Assembly: GCA_938010435.1 (NCBI GenBank)
Contig: CALLUS010000013.1
Location: 1 to 64,000 of the forward strand
Source: an uncultured Rhizobiaceae group bacterium
GTDB taxonomy: Bacteria > Pseudomonadota > Alphaproteobacteria > Rhizobiales > Rhizobiaceae
Reading direction: 5' to 3'
DNA length: 64,000 nucleotides
In this document: positions 8,994 through 16,424 of the stretch, in pieces
How positions within the stretch are numbered: position 1 is the first letter of the stretch
Layout of the letters: every line of letters starts with the position of its first letter
Program-made: the position numbers and the translations under genes
Notes under the pieces: generated by a model
The model's input: only the letters and a program-made list of their open reading frames with translations
Told to the model about the DNA's origin: nothing
Database searches by the model: none

Positions 8994-10163
8994 TCACGCG
9001 TTAATGGCTTGAGCAAACGCCCAATCGAGCCACGGCGTTAATGCTTGAAGGTCGGAAGTTTCAACGGTGGCGCCTGCCCAGATACGAAGTCCCGGAGGTG
9101 CATCGCGATAACCGCCAATGTCAAAAGCAACGCCTTCTTTGTCCAAAAGCGTTGTCATTTTCTTGACGAATGCAGATTGTGCATCGCCGTCCATAGCAGC
9201 CACTTCGGGGTCTACAATTTTCAAACAGACAGATGTATTTGATCTGGTCTCGGGATCTTCGGCGAGGAAGTCTACCCAATCTGTTTTCTCAACCCAATCA
9301 TTCAAAGCGTCAAAATTTGCATCCGCACGTTTCATAAGGCCGTCGAGACCACCAAGGCCATTGGCCCAAGTGAGAGCATCGATATAATCCTCAACGCAGA
9401 GCATGGATGGCGTGTTGATGGTTGCACCAGAGAAAATACCTTCAATCAGTTTCCCACCTTTGGTCAGACGGAAAATCTTTGGCATGGGCCAAGCCGGTGT
9501 ATAGCTTTCAAGGCGCTCAACCGCGCGGGGTGAAAGAATAATAACTCCATGAGCGGCTTCACCCCCCAAAACTTTTTGCCAAGAGAAAGTCACCACATCC
9601 AGTTTGTCGAAAGGCAAGTCTTGCGCAAATGCGGCGGACGTAGCGTCACACAAGGTGAGGCCCGCGCGGTTAGCGGGAATGAAATCTCCATTGGGCACTT
9701 TCACACCAGATGTGGTGCCGTTCCAAGTGAAGCAAACATCTTGATCAAAATCGATAGCTTCCAGATCGGGCAATTTACCGTAATCGGCCACGACTTCGTT
9801 GGCATCTTCGAGTTTCAATTGTTTAAGTACATCGCTCACCCAACCCGCACCGAAGCTTTCCCAAGCCATCATTGTGACTGGACGTTCGCCCAAAAGCGAC
9901 CACATGGCCATTTCATAAGCACCTGTATCAGACGCAGGAACGATACCTATACGATACCCTTCTGGCACGCGAAGCACGTCGCGCGTCATATCAATGGCTT
10001 GTTTGAGTTTTGATTTACCCGGTGTTGCCCTGTGTGAGCGCCCAAGAGGCGCATCTTTGAGAACGGAGAGTTCCCAGCCCGGTCTCTTGGCGCATGGGCC
10101 AGAGGAAAAACGCGGGTTTTGCGGACGCACCTGTGGCGTCGCAAGCAGTGGTCTTGCATCCAT
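8994..10163 (-). CDS. serC: Phosphoserine aminotransferase
   Basis: 389 residues, the alphaproteobacterial length. It transfers the amino group of glutamate to 3-phosphohydroxypyruvate using PLP, the second step of serine synthesis. The N-terminal [15 protein letters not shown] and the PLP-lysine region [15 protein letters not shown] are visible. ATG 10163 follows AAGGA at a spacing of 8. A longer reading from 10247 would translate the serC leader RNA and is rejected. First gene of serC-serA. Confidence 0.97.
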   Translation of the reverse strand: MDARPLLATPQVRPQNPRFSSGPCAKRPGWELSVLKDAPLGRSHRATPGKSKLKQAIDMTRDVLRVPEGYRIGIVPASDTGAYEMAMWSLLGERPVTMMAWESFGAGWVSDVLKQLKLEDANEVVADYGKLPDLEAIDFDQDVCFTWNGTTSGVKVPNGDFIPANRAGLTLCDATSAAFAQDLPFDKLDVVTFSWQKVLGGEAAHGVIILSPRAVERLESYTPAWPMPKIFRLTKGGKLIEGIFSGATINTPSMLCVEDYIDALTWANGLGGLDGLMKRADANFDALNDWVEKTDWVDFLAEDPETRSNTSVCLKIVDPEVAAMDGDAQSAFVKKMTTLLDKEGVAFDIGGYRDAPPGLRIWAGATVETSDLQALTPWLDWAFAQAINA

Positions 10164-10178
10164 AATTCTATCCTTCCA

Positions 10179-10222
10179 GACAGCAAGCCTCTCGTTGGGG
10201 AGAGGTGTCCCACGGCTGCTGG
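10179..10222 (-). ncRNA. serC leader RNA motif
   Basis: On the minus strand, CAGCAGCCGTGGGACA is followed by the hairpin CCTCTC-CCCAAC-GAGAGG, and then GGCTTGCTG, which closes an outer stem with CAGCAGCC. The element ends about 15 bases before the serC start. Its order and sequence agree with the serC RNA motif described upstream of serC in Alphaproteobacteria, a candidate cis-regulator of serine synthesis. Identification is from memory of the consensus, not a covariance search. Confidence 0.75.
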
Positions 10223-10299
10223 TAATGGAGGATTTCAAATGCGTCAATTAAAAATGACGCAAACAGTACAAATATTGTCGGAGTTATAATCAGAACGCA

Positions 10300-10322
10300 A
10301 AAAAACGGCACCGGAGCACCGC
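10300..10322 (-). terminator. Terminator downstream of outer-membrane barrel gene
   Basis: On the minus strand CGGTGC-TCCG-GTGCCG forms a six-pair stem with two G-U pairs, followed by seven T. It lies about 30 bases after the stop of the barrel gene. Confidence 0.7.
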
Positions 10323-10351
10323 TTTAAAAAGATCAATAATTGGTCTCCACC

Positions 10352-11191
10352 CTACCAAATAGCGTAGCGCAAACCGACACGGATCTCATGAGTATCTAGA
10401 GAATCCAAATCAACGTCTTCGCGATTGTAAGCGTTATCCGTTGCTTTCGCGATGGTCGCAGACCCGATGTAAGTGTATTTATATCCCAGATCGAGCTTCA
10501 TATTGTCTGACAAGTCATACGAAGCGCCGACCATTGCATTTGCAGTTAATGCAAACGTTGAATTTTCTGTATATTGACCCGATGCAAGCGTATTGGAACC
10601 TATGCCACCAGCGACACCACAATCAGTAGCACTCTCGCCTCTACAAACGTTAAACCACGTCATGTCAGTTGACGAAAGATAGCTGAACCCAGCACCTACA
10701 CCCACATAAGGCGTAAATGCACCGATATTCTGGAAATCTTTAAATGCACTGGCAGTGACAGAAGACGTCGTTAAATCGCCATTTACTGAGAAAAAACAAT
10801 CACCTGTTACAGGTTGCGGACCGAGGCCAATGTCTTCTTCTCCACACCCGATTGAATTACGGCCTGCAAATGAAAGGTTTGTGATTTGGCTCAAGCCAAA
10901 TTCGTAACGAAAACCATCACCCGCATCATAGCCGGCACCAACACTAAAGCTCACAGGTGTTCCGAGGTCGAGTTCCCCATCCACCAAATTGGTTTCGGCA
11001 GTGACCTCGGTAATTCCACCACCAATATCACCACGTAGATACCAACCTGTTCCAAATTCAACGAGAGTTTCTCCCTCGCCTTCCAGCATATCAGCCGCAT
11101 GAGCATTTGAAGGAATTACAGCCTGCGAAACGCCGATGAAAACCGCTGCTGCTGCACCGAGAGAAAACCAATTCTTTAACGAATATGTCAT
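10352..11191 (-). CDS. Outer-membrane beta-barrel protein (Omp25/Omp31-like family)
   Basis: 279 residues. A signal peptide (about 1-32, ending in NAHAA) is followed by a small beta-barrel: GWYLRGDIGGG at the start, alternating aromatic strands (DGFRYEFGLSQI, FTPYVGVGAGFSYL, MKLDLGYKYTYIG) and a C-terminal VGLRYAIW ending in an aromatic residue, the typical insertion signal. Two pairs of cysteines occur in predicted external loops. It is a paralogue of the next gene upstream, sharing the GWYLRGDI start and the LDLGY strand. Such proteins are abundant rhizobial surface proteins and structural anchors; the precise role is unknown. Confidence 0.85.
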   Translation of the reverse strand: MTYSLKNWFSLGAAAAVFIGVSQAVIPSNAHAADMLEGEGETLVEFGTGWYLRGDIGGGITEVTAETNLVDGELDLGTPVSFSVGAGYDAGDGFRYEFGLSQITNLSFAGRNSIGCGEEDIGLGPQPVTGDCFFSVNGDLTTSSVTASAFKDFQNIGAFTPYVGVGAGFSYLSSTDMTWFNVCRGESATDCGVAGGIGSNTLASGQYTENSTFALTANAMVGASYDLSDNMKLDLGYKYTYIGSATIAKATDNAYNREDVDLDSLDTHEIRVGLRYAIW

Positions 11192-11339
11192 GGCCCAGCC
11201 AATCCCCTTAAACTCTAAACTTTTTATGCTCCGTCAGTCCCCGAAAGGCTGACATCACAGGAATTCTGAATTTAGGACGGGCAACGTGTGCCCGCACCTT
11301 TGTCACTGAAAGAGCTACATTGCAGCTCAAATCATAAGC

Positions 11340-12182
11340 TTACCAAATTTGGTAACGGATACCTGCACGGAAGACATGGCTGTCGAAGCCGTCGTCATGA
11401 CCTTGCGTGCCTGAACCGTCGAGCCACTGGAACATATCACCACCCTCGATGCGGCTATATGTATAGCCCAAGTCGAGTTTTGTGTTGTGGGAGATATCGT
11501 ATGAAGCACCTGCATGCAGTGCCCATGCAAAACGCCAAGAGCTTTCGCCGGAATGTACGTCTGTGAATGACGATGTCGCGGTCGTACCTGTGTATCCAGG
11601 GCCAGTTGGGCAATCCACTGTAATTTGTGTACATGTTCCCACGTTGGTCAACGGATCCCATGTAATGTACGCACCACCAATACCGGCACCAACATACGGT
11701 GTAATGCCATTAAACTTGCCGAGATCGACATAAGCATTGGCCATCACTTTGAATGCTGTGAAAGAAGAAGTGTCTTCAGATGAACAGTTCAGCTCGCCTG
11801 CAGCTTGAGCCGCTGTATCACAAAACCCAATGGTTGTGCCTTTGAAATCTGATTCAAACACATACTCACCAGTGAGATCTGCGCGAAAATACTCGTTGAA
11901 TTGGTAACCGACACCAAAACCAATATCAAAAGCTTCATCAGCATCTGCCGATGCAAAGTCGACCTGAGTGCCACCAGGAACACTAAAGTTCGGAGTGTCC
12001 ATGTCATAGTAATCATAAGTGATATCACCACGCAGATACCAACCACCAGCAGATTTTACTTCTGGTGCTTCAATAACTGGAGGGTCCACAAGAAGGTCAG
12101 CTGCATTTGCTGCCATTGGCATAGCAATACCTGCCGAAAGCACAGCCGCCCATATTGAAGTCAATTTTTTTGTGCTGCTCAT
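11340..12182 (-). CDS. Outer-membrane beta-barrel protein, paralogue of neighbour
   Basis: 280 residues with a signal peptide (about 1-27, MAANAADLL) and a predicted eight-stranded barrel: GGWYLRGDITYDYYDMD, ITPYVGAGIGGAYITW, TKLDLGYTYSRIEGGD and the C-terminal FRAGIRYQIW. Loop cysteines (TCTQITVDC) may form a disulfide. It shares layout with the following gene on the same strand, a tandem duplication. The promoter region carries a cluster of CtrA-type TTAA sites, so cell-cycle control is plausible. The gene lies just downstream of chpT. Confidence 0.85.
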   Translation of the reverse strand: MSSTKKLTSIWAAVLSAGIAMPMAANAADLLVDPPVIEAPEVKSAGGWYLRGDITYDYYDMDTPNFSVPGGTQVDFASADADEAFDIGFGVGYQFNEYFRADLTGEYVFESDFKGTTIGFCDTAAQAAGELNCSSEDTSSFTAFKVMANAYVDLGKFNGITPYVGAGIGGAYITWDPLTNVGTCTQITVDCPTGPGYTGTTATSSFTDVHSGESSWRFAWALHAGASYDISHNTKLDLGYTYSRIEGGDMFQWLDGSGTQGHDDGFDSHVFRAGIRYQIW

Positions 12183-12258
12183 TGCAACATCCTTCCTAGA
12201 CTAACCCCACAACAGCGTGGGAACACATGAATCTTGGAAACAGATTGCAATATATTGG

Positions 12259-12305
12259 TTAAAGGGGGATTAACCGAGAATTTTAACCGTGATTGTTAAG
12301 GTTAA
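12259..12305 (-). promoter_or_regulatory. Cluster of CtrA-type TTAA sites
   Basis: TTAA occurs at 12259, 12270, 12283, 12296 and 12302. The first pair has exactly seven bases between copies, the known full CtrA site TTAA-N7-TTAA. Several copies are in TTAACC context, the known half site. They lie 77-123 bases upstream of the start codon of the outer-membrane gene at 12182. Binding is inferred. Confidence 0.6.
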
Positions 12306-12346
12306 AGCTTGTTTAAACAGCAAAAATTAAGCGATCTAAATACGAC

Positions 12347-12982
12347 TTACGCTGCTGCCAAGATGATATCTTCGCCCTCAGTTTTTGCTGACAGAGACAA
12401 TCCGCACTCTTTCGCCAACATAATAGTATAGTATGGCTGAACCCCGTGAGCGGTGATTTCGTCTTCAACCTGCCCATTCAACATATCTAGGAAATCGCTT
12501 GGTACGCGAGCTTTGGGACCAACACATTTTATTGTGAAAGTGGCAACCTCCCCTTCCCCGTGTATCTGAATACCCAAATTCCCCCCCCGTGGAATCGCTC
12601 CAAGAGATATCAGGACCAGATTCAAAAGCAGCTTCACACGGTTTTTGGGAACCAGTGAACGAATGCCTTCCCAAGTCATCTCTGCTTTTTCGCTTTGCAT
12701 ATAGCTAATGAGCACTTCTTCAGCTTCGCCCGTATCAATGGAAGCACCAGCAGAGCCGGACGCTCCAAAGGCAAGACGAGAGAACTTCAGCTTAGCAGAA
12801 GCAGACTTAGCGCTCTTTTGGATCAATTCCATTGCAAACTCGCGCATTTCTTCGCCTTGGTCCTCTTCGAGAACTTCAAGGCCATTGGCGAGTGCACCAA
12901 CAGGCGAAATAATATCGTGGCAAACACGGCTTGCAAGTAGTGCAGCAAGATCAAGGGCGGAAAGCTGGGGCAGTTCAGGCAT
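12347..12982 (-). CDS. chpT: Histidine phosphotransferase ChpT
   Basis: 211 residues. ChpT passes phosphate from the CckA sensor kinase to CtrA and CpdR, the core of the alphaproteobacterial cell-cycle relay. The helical DHp-like domain carries the phosphorylated histidine in ASRVCHDIISPVGA (His22). A degenerate ATPase-like domain follows (KNRVKLLLNLVLISLGAIPRGG) that has lost kinase motifs, as in the family. It is divergent from eipA, itself a CtrA target in Brucella, with 253 bases between the starts. The next gene downstream is the barrel gene with CtrA-type sites. Confidence 0.9.
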   Translation of the reverse strand: MPELPQLSALDLAALLASRVCHDIISPVGALANGLEVLEEDQGEEMREFAMELIQKSAKSASAKLKFSRLAFGASGSAGASIDTGEAEEVLISYMQSEKAEMTWEGIRSLVPKNRVKLLLNLVLISLGAIPRGGNLGIQIHGEGEVATFTIKCVGPKARVPSDFLDMLNGQVEDEITAHGVQPYYTIMLAKECGLSLSAKTEGEDIILAAA

Positions 12983-13235
12983 GGAATTTCCTCAGATCAA
13001 TATGATATTTCAGCGGGAACATATCGAATCACCATAGCCCGCCTCCACACTTTGGATACACAAGCCAAAGAATCCTGCCAAGCAGCAACCGTTAAAGGTT
13101 TTGTTTACCCAATCGCAAACCTTTTGCTTCAAATTGTATCTAAGTCAGGAAATGGCCCAATTTCCATTTCACTTTGCTGTAAACGTTTTCCAACAGCATT
13201 TTTTAGTTTTGCGTAATCAGGTGGAGTTCTACCAA

Positions 13236-13850
13236 ATGTCTAAAACAGCTCACGTTCTCAAATCGTTCAAACATATAACTGCCGCTGCAGCATTAGGTTT
13301 GTCTTTATATGCAGCCACGCCATTTGTGTTTGCTGGTTCCCATTCAATAGCCATGGCTCAGGAAGCCCAGGGCTATTCCAACAATGAATTGATCAATGCC
13401 GGACATAAATTCTTCGGGTCCACATCAAGTGGTTTGGGGACCCTGATCGAAAAAGCGATATCTTCCTACGGCCTACCAAACGGTTACGTGCTAGGTGAAG
13501 AAGGATCAGGCGCTTTGGTCGGTGGTTTGCGTTACGGTGAAGGCAAGCTTTTCACAAAAAATGCGGGCGACCATCAGGTTTACTGGCAGGGCCCTTCAAT
13601 CGGTTGGGACTTCGGTGGCGATGGCAATCGTACAATGATGTTGGTGTATAATTTAACTGACACAGACAAATTGTTTCGCCGCTATGTTGGTGTCAGTGGT
13701 TCCGCTTACCTCGTTGGTGGCCTTGGTATGACCGTTATGAAACATGGGGACACCGTTCTTGTGCCAGTGCGCACAGGTGTTGGCGCACGCCTTGGTGTAA
13801 ATATCGGTTATTTGAAAATGCGTCCTTACGCTACTTGGAACCCTTTCTAG
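13236..13850 (+). CDS. eipA: Envelope integrity protein A, DUF1134 family
   Basis: 204 residues with a signal peptide (about 1-43, ending near AMAQEA) and a single DUF1134 domain: GSTSSGLGTLIEKAI, QVYWQGPSIGWDFGGDG, FRRYVGVSGSAYLVGGLG and VRTGVGARLGVNIGYLKM. The Brucella homologue EipA is a periplasmic protein needed for envelope integrity and is controlled by CtrA. ATG 13236 is chosen: a GGAG site lies a few bases upstream and it opens directly on the signal peptide. A longer frame from 13101 would place 45 unrelated residues before it. It shares its upstream region with chpT. Confidence 0.88.
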   Translation: MSKTAHVLKSFKHITAAAALGLSLYAATPFVFAGSHSIAMAQEAQGYSNNELINAGHKFFGSTSSGLGTLIEKAISSYGLPNGYVLGEEGSGALVGGLRYGEGKLFTKNAGDHQVYWQGPSIGWDFGGDGNRTMMLVYNLTDTDKLFRRYVGVSGSAYLVGGLGMTVMKHGDTVLVPVRTGVGARLGVNIGYLKMRPYATWNPF

Positions 13851-13864
13851 GACCCAATATTCAA

Positions 13865-13890
13865 CCTGAGGCAAACTCAGGTCATAATTT
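13865..13890 (+). terminator. Probable terminator after eipA
   Basis: CCTGAG (13865-13870) pairs with CTCAGG (13876-13881) around GCAAA, followed by a partly T-rich tail (TCATAATTT). It is a weak but well-placed hairpin, 15 bases after the stop. Confidence 0.45.
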
Positions 13891-14005
13891 AATGAAAGAG
13901 GTGGGAAAAACAGTTGCCTTGTGGCACGTTGTTCCCGCCTCTTTGTGTTTTGGCGCAACTGGCATAAATTGCATTCACACTTGAAGTCTCGGAAAGCTGG
14001 AATCT

Positions 14006-15175
14006 GTGCTCGAAAGCGGTCTTTTTTTCATCCTTGGATTTTTATGCGCATTGCTTTTGGCATTGCTGGTTGCACCTTCCATTTGGCGCAGAGCCGTTGT
14101 GTTAACGCGCAAACGTATTGAAAGCGCTGTGCCGCTCTCAGTGAACGAAATTCGAGGTGAGAAAGATCGACTTCGTGCAGAATTTGCGATGACACAGCGT
14201 CGTTTGGAAAAATCAATCGACGATGTGAAAGCAAAATCGACGGAGCAACTGATTGAGATCAACCGTCGTCGCGATGAAATAACCAAGCTAGAAGAAACTG
14301 CATTCGAGCGTAATGTTGAGATCGAAACACTTCAGGCGCAAAACAAAAAACTGCGTGATGATTTGATCAATCGCGAAGACGAATTTTCAGAAGCAAAATT
14401 CAAGCTTGTTGATGTTGAAACACGCTATGAAGAACAAACCATCACGCTCAATTCGTTGAACACCGACTACCGAAAAGTAGTTGATCAATTTGATGACCAA
14501 AAAATTGAAATGGTGACCCGTGACACCAAGTTGGCATCTGTTCAGGACGAAACCAGAGACAGCAAGCGACAATTGACAGAAAAAGCCGCCGAGATTGAAA
14601 AACTCGGTTCAGAGTTGAAAGTGGCCAACCGCACACTCAAATCAGAGAAAGACAAAAAAGGACAACTGGAAACCAAAATTGCTAAAATGCAATCAGGTTT
14701 GGCAGATATGGAGGCAAAGCTTCAAAGACGAAATGCCGATATTGAACGCATAAGAGCAAAAGCGACTGACGGAGAAGGCGCATCTTTAGACATGTCCGAC
14801 GAATTGGAAAAACGCCTTGATGAATCGCTTTTGCAACAATCCGACCTGCGGGACCAATTGGCAAATGTTGAAAGCGAACGTGAAACTTTGAAAATCGAGT
14901 TGAGCGCGCTGAAAATTTCAGGCGTAATTGATAATAGCACTAGCTCCAGAAACGAAGGTGACATCAATGCGGAGTTCCGCGAAAAAATAGCAGAGCTTGC
15001 GGCTAAAGTAACTGCTGCCACTTCCCAAAAAGAGGGGGATACATCCCCCATCAAAAAGGCCTTGAAAAAGTCTCCAAAATCAAAAACGGCAAAAGGTCGA
15101 TCTAAAAAACCAACCAAATCAACAAGCCTTGCTAATCGTATCCAACGACTACAGGATCAATCGGAATCGGCATAA
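14006..15175 (+). CDS. Membrane-anchored coiled-coil protein
   Basis: 389 residues starting at GTG with GGA upstream. One N-terminal membrane segment (about 5-27, FFILGFLCALLLALLVAPSI) is followed by roughly 280 residues of coiled coil in the cytoplasm, with heptads full of Glu, Lys and Leu and several KLEE/EIEKLGSEL-type repeats. The C-terminal tail is strongly basic (KKALKKSPKSKTAKGRSKKP), then QRLQDQSESA. No enzyme motif is seen. Similar architecture occurs in conserved rhizobial proteins of unknown function. A scaffolding role at the inner membrane is possible, with the basic tail binding nucleic acid or acidic partners. Its stop codon overlaps the start of the next gene (TAATG). Confidence 0.75.
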   Translation: MLESGLFFILGFLCALLLALLVAPSIWRRAVVLTRKRIESAVPLSVNEIRGEKDRLRAEFAMTQRRLEKSIDDVKAKSTEQLIEINRRRDEITKLEETAFERNVEIETLQAQNKKLRDDLINREDEFSEAKFKLVDVETRYEEQTITLNSLNTDYRKVVDQFDDQKIEMVTRDTKLASVQDETRDSKRQLTEKAAEIEKLGSELKVANRTLKSEKDKKGQLETKIAKMQSGLADMEAKLQRRNADIERIRAKATDGEGASLDMSDELEKRLDESLLQQSDLRDQLANVESERETLKIELSALKISGVIDNSTSSRNEGDINAEFREKIAELAAKVTAATSQKEGDTSPIKKALKKSPKSKTAKGRSKKPTKSTSLANRIQRLQDQSESA

Positions 15176-15336
15176 TGGCGCATAAAAAAGCAGAAATACC
15201 TGAAAAAGATTGCGTCACATGTGGTCGCCCGTTTGTTTGGCGCAAAAAATGGGAAAAGAACTGGGACGAAGTAAAATATTGTTCAAAGAAATGCGCTAGC
15301 CAACGCAATCAGGTTGCGGCCCGTTTCACCAAATAG
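15175..15336 (+). CDS. Small zinc-ribbon-like protein, DUF2256 family
   Basis: 53 residues starting at the ATG that overlaps the previous stop. Two CxxC-type pairs (CVTCGRPF and YCSKKC) frame a WRKKWEKNWDEV segment, the pattern of DUF2256. Four cysteines suggest one bound zinc. Function is unknown for the family; it is usually translated with a neighbour, as here by the TAATG overlap. Confidence 0.85.
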   Translation: MAHKKAEIPEKDCVTCGRPFVWRKKWEKNWDEVKYCSKKCASQRNQVAARFTK

Positions 15337-15400
15337 CAATCATTTGTACCTTGAGAAGGGTTCCTGTTCATGCCACTTCTTTTGCGAATGGAGATAAAAT

Positions 15401-15775
15401 TTGCTCAATAATCTCGCGAAAGAGCTGATGATATTGCGTACGTTGTGCGTGCTTATCGCGCTCAGTATGGGCATGTTATCACCCGTCTTGGCCAATGCGG
15501 CACAATCGGGTTCAGAACTCGCTACAAGTGAATTCGCGCTTCCTGACGGAACACCTCAAGTTATCTGTTTTGGCAACGGAGGTGGGAAAACAGACAATAC
15601 CGTCCACTGCGATGATTGTCTTCTCGGCAACATAACGTTCACCAATCTTACAACCAGCACCGGCATTCCTCTACCGCTCGTTGTCAAAATTGGCAACATC
15701 ACGACGAATATACAGCCCGACAACCTTCATGATTTTCTCAAACGTCAACAAAGCCGTGCACCACCATTGATTTGA
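15401..15775 (+). CDS. DUF2946-like exported protein, probable copper-related
   Basis: 124 residues from TTG 15401 (GGAG seven bases upstream); ATG 15428 is an alternative that starts right at the signal peptide. A hydrophobic leader (MILRTLCVLIALSMGMLSP) is followed by a small domain with VHCDDCLLG, the CxxC signature of DUF2946, and an upstream single Cys (VICFGNG). DUF2946 genes commonly sit with copper-handling genes, and a PCuAC chaperone follows 43 bases downstream. Likely role: periplasmic copper handling or supply to cytochrome oxidase, inferred from context. Confidence 0.6.
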   Translation: MLNNLAKELMILRTLCVLIALSMGMLSPVLANAAQSGSELATSEFALPDGTPQVICFGNGGGKTDNTVHCDDCLLGNITFTNLTTSTGIPLPLVVKIGNITTNIQPDNLHDFLKRQQSRAPPLI

Positions 15776-15818
15776 AACACACGATTAAATCAAAAAACCT
15801 CGTACACGGAATTTAGAA

Positions 15819-16358
15819 ATGTTTTTCAAGAATATAAATGCGTTCGCCCTTTCGGCAGCGCTTGCACTCTCAACTCTTTCATCAATCGCAACAGCTCAAG
15901 AATATAAAATCGGTGATCTCATTATTGATCATCCTATTGCGCGTGCCACTGCACCCGGCGCACGGGTTGGCGGTGGTTACGTTAAAATTCACAACAATGG
16001 TTCCACTGCCGATCGTCTGACCGGTGGACAAGCCGGTTTCGCAGGCAAAGTTGAAATCCATGAAATGAAAATGGAAAACAACATCATGAAAATGAAGCCC
16101 ATAGTGGGCGGGCTGGTAATCCCTGCTAGTGGAATAGTGACGCTGGCACCCGGTACAAACCACATCATGTTTATGAAGCTCAGTAAAGCGTTGAAAGAAG
16201 GTGCAAAACACGAAGCGACGCTGACCTTTGAAAAGGCAGGTGATGTTAAAGTCACTTTCCAAATCAAAAGCATCGCCGAAACTATGAAATTGAAAGTCTC
16301 CACAAAAATGGATCATTCCAAAATGAACCATGGCGATCACAAAAAAGAAGTTGAATGA
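15819..16358 (+). CDS. Periplasmic copper chaperone, PCu(A)C family
   Basis: 179 residues. A signal peptide (about 1-26, SIATAQ) precedes a PCuAC domain. The copper ligands follow the known H(M)x10Mx21HxM pattern: VEIHEMKMENNIMKMKP and, later, PGTNHIMFMKL. A C-terminal extension rich in His and Met (MDHSKMNHGDHKK) adds further potential copper ligands. In the family the protein delivers copper to the CuA centre of cytochrome c oxidase. It follows the DUF2946-like gene and ends at a strong terminator. Confidence 0.92.
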   Translation: MFFKNINAFALSAALALSTLSSIATAQEYKIGDLIIDHPIARATAPGARVGGGYVKIHNNGSTADRLTGGQAGFAGKVEIHEMKMENNIMKMKPIVGGLVIPASGIVTLAPGTNHIMFMKLSKALKEGAKHEATLTFEKAGDVKVTFQIKSIAETMKLKVSTKMDHSKMNHGDHKKEVE

Positions 16359-16380
16359 GTTTTCATTGAACAAATATAAA

Positions 16381-16405
16381 AGCCCGCATCTTTGCGGGCT
16401 TTTTC
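16381..16405 (+). terminator. Rho-independent terminator after PCuAC gene
   Basis: AGCCCGC (16381-16387) pairs with GCGGGCT (16394-16400) around ATCTTT, followed by TTTTCTTTT. The A-rich left flank means it may also serve the convergent prpE. Confidence 0.9.
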
Positions 16406-16424
16406 TTTTCACCAGCTTGAGCGG

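Noticed and set aside
10164-10247. N-terminal extension of SerC to 10247
   Set aside because: It would translate the serC leader RNA. The ATG at 10163 has a good AAGGA site and matches the family start.
13101-13235. N-terminal extension of EipA to 13101
   Set aside because: The extra 45 residues are unlike a signal sequence, and the ATG at 13236 has its own GGAG and opens a clear signal peptide.
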